Below, in pieces: positions 44,364 to 53,106 of a stretch of 64,000 nucleotides of DNA. The translations under genes and the position numbers were made by a program. Source of the stretch: Scilla litardierei (lineage: Eukaryota; Streptophyta; Magnoliopsida; Asparagales; Asparagaceae); contig CM061134.1 in NCBI GenBank assembly GCA_030789695.1, positions 67,183,486 through 67,247,485 of the forward strand, in the 5' to 3' direction. The first letter of the stretch is position 1; every line of letters starts with the position of its first letter. The notes beneath the pieces were generated by a model. The model had not been told where the DNA came from and made no database searches. It saw only the letters and a program-made list of their open reading frames with translations.

Positions 44364-46381
44364 TCAGGTGGCATGAGATCTTGTGCTTCTCCTGTTGGCT
44401 CCTGAAGCACTTTGGCCAACCTTTTTCTTGCCATTTTTAATATCAAGCTTATGTTGCACCTGTTCTTCCACTTCTTTATCCCATTCGGGATTATCAGTAG
44501 CAATACATTGAGGCACTTTATCAATCTCCTCCACAAGTGCATCATCAAGCAGAGAAGGCAATCTACCATGATGATTAGCCGGCAATGAAGAGCTAATAAG
44601 GGGGGTTGTGATTTTACCTGGAGACTTGGCTAGAGTAGGCAGGGAGGTAAACCCGACATGATTAGAATTCGCAGCGTCATCCTCCGGTTGCTGGGCTTCG
44701 GCCAGGAGAGAGGGCTCGACGGAATCCCCAGGCAAAGATGACTTAGCAGAAGCCAGGTTAGGATCTATCTCTTGAAACTGGGGGAGCACCGGGGTGGATT
44801 GTTTGGGCAGCACAGGGATTAGCTCAGGGGGCGGGGTGTTGGGCAGAGTATTCAGAATGAGCACAGGAGGCGCAGAAGTCTTAATGTTGGGCATCACCGG
44901 AACGTGGGCAGATTTGGATATCTCCGGTTGTTGATTGGGAAGCTCTAGTTGTTGATTGGGAGGCTCATGCAGCATTTGATTGGGAGTCTTAATGTTGGGA
45001 AGCTCCAGAGGTAAATGGTTGGACAGCTCCGGTTGTTGAGAGGAGATATGATGGTCAGACCCCCAGCATTTGAATCATTGTTTGCAATGCCAGTATTATT
45101 ACCCCCTTCCATCTCTTCCAGAATTGGAGTCGACCCCGAACATTGCTCCTGTACATCATTAACCACTTGGATTGAAGGGAGCTTAATGCAAACAGGGCAC
45201 TGCTCATCAGTGTGACCAAAACAGACGCACTTGCTACAACGTGGCGGGGATCCTTCATATTTGGTGGAAATAATAATAATAGAGCCATCCTCCATCTCAA
45301 CATCGATGGAGGAGAGTAGAGGAGTAGAGGCATCAACTTCTATCAAGCAACAGGCATAAGATATTCTTTCCAGATGAGCAGTGGCACGGTCTAGACTCAT
45401 GGGCTTCCCGATGACAAAGGCTATGATATTTAGCCCATCAAGATTCCACATGAAGAGTGGGACCCCATGGAGTTGGACCCAAACAGGAATAGAAGTTAAA
45501 ATGTCACGATCATGTCTCATGTGAAGGGACCATCGCTTAAGAACAACCAGCCTTCCCTCAAAAAGCCAGGGCCCCCCTGCCAAGACCATGTCACACTCCT
45601 CCTGGGATTCAAACCGGAAGTAAAAGAACCTGTTCTCCTTAGTGTAGACCTGCACCTTCTTTCTCGGCTTCCACAATCGCTCCATCCAAGCAACCATGTG
45701 GTTGTAGAATGGAATATCGCCCACAACGTAACCCACAAGAGTGTTCTTCCAATTTTCAGCTCCTTTTAGAACTAGATCAGAAGGGAATCTAGCAAACACA
45801 GACCCATCTTCTCGGGATAGAGGAGGTACATGTGTCATTCCGAGAGCTGAACCGTAGGTTCTCCGATTCGCACAAACATCAGACCATGATAGTTTGGTAG
45901 CATCTGGATCTGAATTGAATTTAAACTTCTGTCTCTCAGGTAAAACATCGAACACCTTCTGTGCAACTCCCACATGCCGAGGAATAGCAACGCGAGGCTT
46001 TTCCATGGTTCTCCCCCGGTGGCTACCGTTCCCCCGAGACCGAGAACCTACAGTTTGATCAACCCAACGCCGGTCAAGAGGACCCCAACGTCGGTTAACC
46101 ATGGCTACTCCAGGCTGGCCCTTTCTCCTCCGGACCTCCGTCCATCCTCTATCAGTCTGGGAATCGCCAGGCTTACCTCGTAAATCAGATCTCGCGCTTG
46201 AGGGGAAACGAGATCTGCTGGCTTCACGAGAAGATCGTGATCTTCCCATCCATTGAGAGCTGCCTCCACGCTCAAGATCACCCTTAAGCGGCAATGGACG
46301 CAGCGGGTTACGGCCATCAGAGCCTCCTCCATGTGGATCTCCTGAGTCGCCGTCCTCCCCAATATCGCCAGCCGCCGTCAT
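44364..46381 (-). pseudogene. LINE ORF1 (DUF4283 and CCHC, one frame change)
   Basis: ATG at 46381 (MTAAGDIGEDGDSGDPHGG). Basic Arg/Ser-rich N-terminus, a DUF4283-like domain (FARFPSDLVLKG, LVGYVVGDIPFYNHMV, FYFRFESQEECDMVLAGGPW, SIPVWVQLHGVPLFMW), zinc knuckle CSKCVCFGHTDEQC near 45240-45190. The frame shifts around 45040-45060 into a Pro-rich tail that ends at 44364 (KNGKKKVGQSASGANRR). It binds RNA in the LINE particle. The stop lies 34 nt before ORF2. Confidence 0.88.
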
Positions 46382-46402
46382 CTTTATAGAATTCTTGTGG
46401 TC

Positions 46403-46406
<4 letters not shown>

Positions 46407-46472
<66 letters not shown>
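46407..46472. repeat. (TA)n microsatellite beside the LINE 5' end
   Basis: About 33 TA units beginning within the right TSD. The site before insertion ended TTTAT, so TA repeats may have been present or grown afterwards. Confidence 0.95.
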
Positions 46473-46475
<3 letters not shown>

Positions 46476-47078
46476 GTTGTAGTCTCTTCGTCTGTGTCAC
46501 ACATTGTATAATTGTTTATCATATTTGTGTGAATTGTGTGATATTGTCTCCATATATGCTAAATTCTACCTATGATGTGATTTGAAACGATATATTTTCT
46601 TCGTATATATCAATGTTGATATTGGACTCCTATTCCTCTAATCACCTAATATATAATGTGGTTTATGAGCTTTGATTTATATATCTTTAAACTCTTGTAA
46701 TTGTTGCTAGTTCTTATTTAGCACGATTATTGTTGTTATTTTACTCCCACCTTTTGGATAATGCCATAGGTGGATAGAAATGAACATATAAATTCATAAT
46801 GAATGTGCTAAGTACATACTAATAACAATTGAATCAAAGATTGAAGTTGCCTTAGATTCAGGGAGAGTAAGATATAATGAATATGGATTATAAATCATAG
46901 GTTTCATGAATTCATTTCACTCATGCTTATCTTACTCATTTGCTTCATTTGATAGATAGATGCCCTAATACGTACTGACTAACTTGATTGGCATCTAAGT
47001 AGGGGGAGTAAGTTTTCTTTAAGCACAATTATTTATCTTTTTGTTTATGTTTGTTTGTCATCATCAAAAGGGGGAGAA
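46473..47078 (+). other. 3' noncoding region and purine tract of COPIA-1
   Basis: AT-rich sequence without an ORF of note, ending in the polypurine tract AAAAGGGGGAGAA (47066-47078) directly before the LTR. Confidence 0.8.
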
Positions 47079-48902
47079 TGTTGAGTATTGGACTTCTCCC
47101 TACTTGGTGTTAATGATGAGCAAACATAAATACTTGTGACTAATCCCCTTTTTGCAGTTAATCCATTACCTAAGCTTATTATGAAGATCTATCTGCAATG
47201 GATGAAACGCAAAGATCATTGAAAGCAAATGAAGTGAATTGGATGAGCGTAGATGGTGATTGAAGCTCCTAGAAGACTTCAAGCTCATACGTTGGATAGA
47301 AGAGAGAGTTCATTAAATGTAACTTTCTTGTTTCTCTTCTAGTATGTAGCTTAGAAGTAGAAGTAGAACATTGTTGGAGCACACACACACACACATCTTC
47401 ATTTCAGTCTTATGATATCATCAGATCAACCTTCTTTGGACTCCAATTCTTTTCTATCTAGATTGTGCATGTCATGTTTAAACAGTCGACTGCTGAACGT
47501 TTTACAGTCGCCTGTCTCAAAACAGTCGACTGTGTTTTATTCTACAGTCGCCTGTTGTGCACAAACTTTTTCTGTCTAGTTTTGGGCTTCTTAGCTTTAA
47601 CTCTCACATGCGACTTATGAATGATTCACAGGCGCCTGTCCCAGTGACAGTCGAATGTGTTTTGTTAATCATTCGCATGTCTATCTTTAGCCCAAATTCT
47701 ATTTCTCTGCTTAATGTGGCCAGTCGACTTGTGTTGGATTTACAGTCGACTGTCCAATGGAACAGTTGACTGTCAATGCTACAACAGTTGTCTGTCTTTG
47801 AGTCTATTTGATGACTCAACTCTCTGGAAAATCTCAGGGTTTTGACAGTCGTCTGTAGAAGGAATTACAGTCGCTTGTTCAAATTAACAGTCAACTATCT
47901 TCTCTTCATTAGTCGTCTGTCCTGTTCTCCCAGACGTTTTTCAGATTTCATCAACTTACCCAGCTTACGGCCAGTCGCCTGTATTAGGATTTACAGTCGC
48001 ATGTTGGTTCAACAGTCAACTGTCTATGCCTCATCAGTCGACTGTCCACGTGGTAAGTTATCGTTATGAATTCTCACATACCCTCTGTCACTGTGCAACT
48101 GTCGACTGTGATTTATTCAACGGTCGACTGTTGCGGGCGCAGATTCTATCCGTTGAGTTTTTCCTCATGGATTTGAAAGGGGTTTTTGCTGATTTCGTTT
48201 GAAGGGTTTGAGAAACCTATAAAATGAGCCTCTACTATTCCATTGAGAGGTTACTCATTTTACAAAATCATTTCAAGCTTTCATTCTCTCAAGATGAAAG
48301 CTCTCAAATCTTAAAGCCCTAGAATTCCAATCTTCAATCTCTTGCTCTCCAGCCTAGAACCAAAGAGAAATCTTCTAAGCATTTGGTGCAGTCAAGAGAA
48401 AGGGCTTTCCTCTCTTCCAAGAGAGTCTTTTCAACACACAACACACTTCTCCTTCAAGTTCTACTTCATGGCATAGGTGATGGTAAGTGTTGCTTAATTT
48501 CATATTTCATAACTTTCGTTATTTGATTTAATCTCGGTTTGTGAGAGTAGTTTGCTTGCTCCCAAGTTATGGGAGTCAAGGTCAATCGATTGTATTTCGA
48601 TTTCACTTGTAGGATTGCCACAAGTGGGTTTTAATGAAACCTCAAGTTAGGGTTCTAACTTGAGTATCAGGTTGTTAACCGGGTGGAAGGGAAGTAGGAT
48701 TACCGGAAACAAGTCGGGAAGTGACTTGGGTATTCCAAACCCTTGAAACATCCTTACGTTTGCATTTGTTTCATTTTGGGTTTATTTCTATTCCGCACTA
48801 TTTGTTGGTTAGGAATTTAAACTGGTGTAACTATATTTTTAAATTGCATAAACACTATTCAACCCCTCTTCTAGTGTTTTCCTCATAGCTAGGGACCTTA
48901 CA
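47079..48902 (+). repeat. 3' LTR of COPIA-1
   Basis: 1,824 bp, TGTTGAGTATTGG to GGGACCTTACA, uninterrupted. It preserves the empty insertion sites of both COPIA-2 (AGTAGAACATTG, about 47362) and GYPSY-B1 (TTTGGTGCAGTC, about 48384). Array 47482-48131, TATAAAA 48218-48224, leader hairpins about 48536-48735. Confidence 0.93.
47482..48224 (+). promoter_or_regulatory. LTR palindrome array and TATA box, COPIA-1 3' LTR
   Basis: Five tetrads of 12-bp ACAGTCGACTGT-like sites plus one final pair. Outer spacers within tetrads are 10 nt in every case (eleven counted); inner spacers are 6, 7, 8, 8 and 7 nt. Centre-to-centre distances are 22, 18-20, 22. Sequence between tetrads is longer and variable. 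TATAAAA follows 87 bp downstream. Confidence 0.85.
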
Positions 48903-49434
48903 GTTGGAAATGAAAGAGAACCTATTGATTTAAATAGAGAAATAGAAGAGGGAATTTTGAAATTTGAATGAAAAACTGATTTGGAACCAATTAAAAACTT
49001 CCCCTAACTTTTATAGACATTGAAGAACCAATTGGTGCAGAAAATGGTGGAAGGAAACAGTCGAAATCGCAGTTTTTCGGAAAACTGGAATTTTTTGGTC
49101 GACTAGCCAAATCTCCTAATCGACTAATCGAGACACAGAAAGTATTGTAATGGGGAAGACGCGAAAAATGATGATATTTTATTAAGAAACCGTAGTCAAC
49201 AGGAAGGACACATGTACCTGTCATATACATGTTGCTTAAGGGGTAGGTGAACTTGGATTGGACTAGTCCATGCCACTTTCCATTGTGCCTTGTACTTAGG
49301 TCCTATTTGGAGGGAAAAACAAAAAGTTTGAACTTTTTGTTTCTAGTGAATTCAAAAAGTATGTTGACCGATCAGATGAGTAAAATTTTAAAATATAAAA
49401 AATAAAAGTATATATACACACACACAGATGAGAA

Positions 49435-49810
49435 AACGGGAAATAGGGTGTCACAGGATAGAATCCTCTCCGGTGTCATTCAAAAACTCCATTCTCCACA
49501 TGTTTTTTTGGAAGGTCTGAGTCGTTCATATCGATCTCCACCTCTAAAACCCCTACCCACCAATTTTCAGCCCAATCGAAGGTGTTTTGCCCGTTTATCC
49601 ATCCGACCCAAATTTAACGGTTTTGCAATAGAACTTTTGCGGAGGGTGGATGAACGGGCAAAACACCTTCGATTGGGCTGAAAATTGGTGGGTAGGGGTT
49701 TTATAGGGTGGAGATCGAGATGAGCGGCTCGAATCTTCAAAAAACATGTGGAGATTGGAGTTTTTGAATGACACATGAGAGGATTCTCTCTTGTGACACC
49801 TTATTTCCCG

Positions 49811-49812
<2 letters not shown>
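49435..49812. mobile_element. Fold-back MITE-like element (378-bp inverted repeat)
   Basis: AACGGGAAATAGGGTGTCAC at the left matches, as reverse complement, GTGACACCTTATTTCCCGTT at the right. Arms of about 170 bp pair almost throughout, leaving a centre of about 40 nt. No coding sequence: the two small frames here are the same palindrome read on each strand. Microsatellite AC lies on both sides, so the TSD is not certain. Its RNA would fold into a long hairpin, a common small-RNA source. Confidence 0.8.

Positions 49813-49853
<41 letters not shown>
49813..49853. repeat. (AC)n microsatellite
   Basis: About 20 AC units at the right edge of the fold-back element. A shorter TA/CA run lies at its left edge (49412-49425). 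Confidence 0.95.
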
Positions 49854-49855
<2 letters not shown>

Positions 49856-50034
49856 ACTGAGACATCATAATATCTAGCGGCCTAGTCGACCAGAGCGATG
49901 TGCTAGTCGACTAATATAAATGTAAAATTATTCTGAAAAATCCAGAAAAATTCTATAATGATAATGAAATAAAATGTAACTATAATCTATAATTAAAATT
50001 CCGATTCACTAACTATACCAAGTTCTCTTCTAAG

Positions 50035-51144
50035 TTAAAGAAAAGTCTCTTCTTTAAGAGGCTTAGTCAGGATATCGGCAATTTGACTCTTTGTACCTAT
50101 TTTCTTAAGAATGATATCACCTTTTTGGACACGATCATCTAAGAAATGATGACGTATATCTATGTGTTTAGTGCATGCATGATGTACTGGATTTTTGGAT
50201 AAATTTATAGCACTAGTGTTATCACACATGATTGGACATGTGTTACATTTAATGCCATAATCTAGTATCGTTTGTTTCATCCATAAAATATGTGCACATT
50301 CTAAACCAGCGGCAATATATTCCACTTCGGTAGTAGATAAAGAAACAGAGTTTTGTTTCTTACTAAACCAAGATACTAATGCATAACCTAAAAAGTGACA
50401 AGTTCCACTTGTACTTTTGCGATCAGATTTGCAACCAGCAAAATCTGCGTCACTATATGAAATTAAATCAAATGAATTTGATTTTGAATAATATAAACCA
50501 AAATCATATGTGTGTTTGATATACCTAATTATCCGTTTGACAGCAGTCAAATGAGATAATAGGATCAGACAGATATCTAGCACATATGGAAATAGAAAAC
50601 ATAATATCTGGTCTACTAGCGGTAAGATAAAGTAATGATCCAATCATACCTCGATATAATGTTTGATTAACACTCTTACCATTTGGATATTTGTCAAGAT
50701 TCGAGGAAGTACCCATTGGAGTATGTTTTCTGCAGAATTCTCTAATTCAAATCTTTTGATGAGTTCCTTTGTATATTTACTTTGGTGTATAAATATACCT
50801 TCCTTCATTTGCTTGATTTGAAGTCCAAGGAAAAGGTCAATTCACCCGTGTGACTCATCTCAAATTCATTCTGCATTTCCTTAGAAAAATATTGACAAAG
50901 AGTATCATTAGTAAAACAAAAAATTATGTCATCAACATATATTTGTATAATGATAACATCAGAATCTATATGATTGGTAAATAAAGTAGAGTCTATCTTT
51001 CCAATAGAATAACCAGATTTTAAAAGAAAATTCTATAACCTTTCATTCCAAGCATGATGTACTTGTTTTAATCCATACAGAGCTTTCTTTAACTTAAAAA
51101 CATGATTATCCAAACTTTCATGTTGAAATCCAGGTGGTTGTTCT
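50035..51144 (-). pseudogene. pol: COPIA-3 pol, RT second half and RNase H
   Basis: Minus strand. From the GYPSY-B2 junction at 51144 the reading gives QPPGFQHE, FKLKKALYGLKQ, one stop, STLFTNH, YVDDIIF (50948-50928), FEMSHTG, then after frame changes GMIGSLLYLTASRPDIMFS (50650-50595), and RNase H (LISYSDADFAGCKSDRKSTSG, VEYIAAGLECAHILWMK, NPVHHACTKHIDIRHHF) ending ILTKPLKEETFL at 50035. Tork/SIRE-like in style. It joins 63007 on the far side of GYPSY-B2. Confidence 0.88.
51140..51144. repeat. Target site duplication GTTCT of GYPSY-B2 (partner 63007-63011)
   Basis: GTTCT stands before TGATCACTCC (51145) and after GGGCGCGATCA (63006). Coding of the COPIA-3 RT continues across the pair. Confidence 0.95.
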
Positions 51145-51439
51145 TGATCACTCCATATTTTACACCTTTTTTCCACATGTTTGCATGCCATTTAGATCGC
51201 TCAAATCACGTTTTTCACGATTTATCGACAATATTGCGATACTTTTCACGATTTGTTGTTTTTGTCGTATTTCAGGAGATTTGGAGCGATTTGGAGTGAT
51301 TCTGAGATACACCTACTCTGGAGTGTCACCGAAGACTTTCCTGAGGGGTATTTTGAGATTGGAGAGGAGCGGAAGAAGAAAGAACGTCGTAGGAGCGACG
51401 AGGAGGCAAAAACACTCAGAATGGGCATTTTCAGTGTCT

Positions 51440-51912
51440 CACTCGGCCGAGTGAAGGAGTCACTCGGCCGACCAGCGAGACCCCGCTCGGCCGGCCAGAT
51501 CGGACACGCTCCAAGTGTGCACTCGACCGAGCATCAGAAGCCGCCTCGGCCGAGCGACGTATCCCGTCCGCCCGAGTGGCACTCAGACGACGCCCCTCAA
51601 TAAGAGCCAACTTACTGTTTTTCGTCAGTCTGAGCAGCAGAAGCCCGACTCGGCCGAGTGGCAATTGCCGACTGCCCGAGTGAAGATAAGCCCATCGGCC
51701 GAGTGACGACAACTCACTCGGCCGAGTGACGCCCGAAGTGAAGACCCCCAAGACCCCGGACTTACTGTAAATTCTCAGGGTCTCTCACTCGGCCGAGCGA
51801 CTTTTGTCACTCGGCCGAGTGAGCAGCGCTGCCTATAGCGGAAATCACGATTTTGGAGCTACACAGGGGCAGTTTGGTCACGAATTTTTGGGCAGTTTTG
51901 GGGGGTATTTAA
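51440..51912 (+). promoter_or_regulatory. LTR palindrome array and TATA box, GYPSY-B2
   Basis: A dozen or so CACTCGGCCGAGTG sites, some one-sided or mutated. Neighbours within groups have 7-8 nt between 14-mers, so centres are 21-22 bp apart (51446/51467, and the last pair near 51792/51814). TATTTAA follows 84 bp after the last site. The same array lies in the other LTR at 61478-61859. Confidence 0.85.
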
Positions 51913-52295
51913 CCCCAGATTCTAACCTAGTTTAGGGAGCTTTTTCATTGCTTTTGGCAGCCTTTTTAGATTAGACTTTTTAGAGTTTATTTCTTGTGCT
52001 TGGAGAGGAGAGAAAAGTGTTATTTTGTTGGATTCTTGGAAAGCTACATTGGCTTCCTCTCCATTAAAAATCCTATTTTTATTGTTATTTTGAATATTGC
52101 CATGAATTTCATTGTTATTTCTATTGATTATTCTTTCATTAGCAATATGATTTGTGAGTAGTCTTAACGTCTTAGGGCGTGGGGATGAACCCTACGAGCC
52201 CAATTTCCGATTTGTGATGATTTGGTAGAACTATTGCTAGAATTGCTATTAGGGTTAGTTTGGGATCGATATATTACGGACAGCTAGGAGTTCAT

Positions 52296-52597
52296 ATCGA
52301 TTGGGATTTGCAAGAGATTGGATCCCAATTCGATAGGAAACCCTAGAAATCCTAATTGGGTTGAAATCGAGTTTCCGTAGTATCGGTTTGCAAGAGATTG
52401 GACCGATACTAGGGTTCTCGGTTGCAATTCTATACCGATACCCGTTTGCAAGAGATTGGACGGGTAGGAACTATCCCAACCTAGGTCGTGGCCCGAGTTT
52501 GCACGAGAGTGGGCTCGGGACGCGATTGAACAATGATGTTGATCCTAATGCTAGCTTGCCTAGGCTAGGGTTTGCAAGAGATTGGACCCGAACCTAG
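52296..52597 (+). other. Five hairpins with one constant 14-nt loop (GYPSY-B2 5' LTR)
   Basis: Loop TTGCAAGAGATTGG sits on different perfect or near-perfect stems: ATTGGGAT/ATCCCAAT (52300-52329), AGTATCGGT/ACCGATACT (52379-52410), TACCCGT/ACGGGTA (52439-52466), CCCGAG/CTCGGG with a variant loop (52492-52519), and CTAGGCTAGGGT/ACCCGAACCTAG (52560-52597). They lie 380-700 bp after the TATA box, so in the transcript leader. Stem sequences share nothing but their pairing. Confidence 0.9.
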
Positions 52598-52971
52598 GTT
52601 TGCTATAGACCAGCAATAGCGCGAGAGCATGAGCCAGGTTTCACATTCAGTTGCAACTAGTTCACCTGAAATTCTACCCCAGGCAATTGTGATACCGAAG
52701 AATCACATTGACGAGATACGGTGAGTAGCGGGGATTCCCTATTCCCTAGGCGTCTTTATTTGATCTTATATCTCTATACTTTGTTTGACAATTGTGAGAA
52801 CATCGCCGAAAGGCAATTTCCTACTCTTCTGTCCCTATAGCCAGGTTGTTCGGAGAAGGCACTGTCATACGTCCTCCCTGTGTTCGATACCCGCTCGCCG
52901 CTACACCGTGCGCTTGCGGTAAAACTACACGGTCGCTCTTTAGGGTGTACGCCCGGGCGCGATCAAGTTTT

Positions 52972-52989
52972 TGGCGCCGTTGTCGGGGA
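52972..52989 (+). other. Primer binding site (tRNA-Asp type) of GYPSY-B2
   Basis: TGGCGCCGTTGTCGGGGA, six bases after the LTR end, with one base different from the B1 and A sites. Confidence 0.9.
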
Positions 52990-53106
52990 GGCGATTGTGT
53001 TTGATCCTACCACCCTAGCTATTTCTTTCTTTTTGTTTTATTTCTTTATTTTTATCTAACCCTTCCATTGTGCTAATCACTTCTTTGAAACTTTGTTTTC
53101 CCGTGC

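Larger units (their letters stand above)
40587..46392 (-). mobile_element. L1-type LINE inserted in COPIA-1
   Basis: A 5,806-bp minus-strand element: poly(A) as T8 at 40587-40594, ORF2, ORF1, and a 5' end only 11 nt upstream of the ORF1 ATG. It has almost no 5' UTR, so it may be slightly 5'-truncated. It carries one premature stop in ORF2 and one frame change in ORF1, so it is a recently active-looking but dead copy. Confidence 0.95.
19709..48902 (+). mobile_element. COPIA-1: SIRE-like Ty1/copia, multiply interrupted
   Basis: Plus-strand element with 5' LTR pieces 19709-20704 and 32855-33369, iMet primer site, gag, pol, an internal palindrome array, an ORF3 remnant, purine tract (47066-47078) and intact 3' LTR (47079-48902). 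GYPSY-B1 and COPIA-2 lie in the 5' LTR and a LINE in the 3' interior. About 285 bp of the 5' LTR start lies beyond COPIA-2, outside the window. LTR differences are many compared with the GYPSY-B pairs, so it is the older insertion. Confidence 0.88.
48903..50034 (-). repeat. Probable 3' LTR and 3' noncoding part of COPIA-3
   Basis: Between the COPIA-1 LTR and the COPIA-3 RNase H. On the minus strand two pairs of TAGTCGACTA-like sites (49887/49908 and 49100/49121, each 21 bp apart) precede TATAAAA (49009-49015), the same order as in the other LTRs. The fold-back element 49435-49812 and an AC tract interrupt it. COPIA-1 seems inserted at 48902. I cannot fix the LTR ends because no second copy is in the window. 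Confidence 0.45.
51145..52965 (+). repeat. 5' LTR of GYPSY-B2
   Basis: 1,821 bp, TGATCACTCC to GGGCGCGATCA. Array 51440-51821, TATTTAA 51906-51912, five hairpins 52296-52597. Differences from 61183-63006 are scattered single bases and a small indel near 52062. Confidence 0.95.

Noticed and set aside
49448..49776. Two small frames on opposite strands coding for similar peptides.
   Set aside because: The similarity arises because the locus is a palindrome. It is the fold-back element, not a gene pair.
51440..51821. Regular short palindromes with spacers, reminiscent of a CRISPR array.
   Set aside because: Plant retrotransposon LTR with TG...CA ends and TSD. Repeats are short and degenerate, spacers are 7-10 nt, and there is no cas gene.
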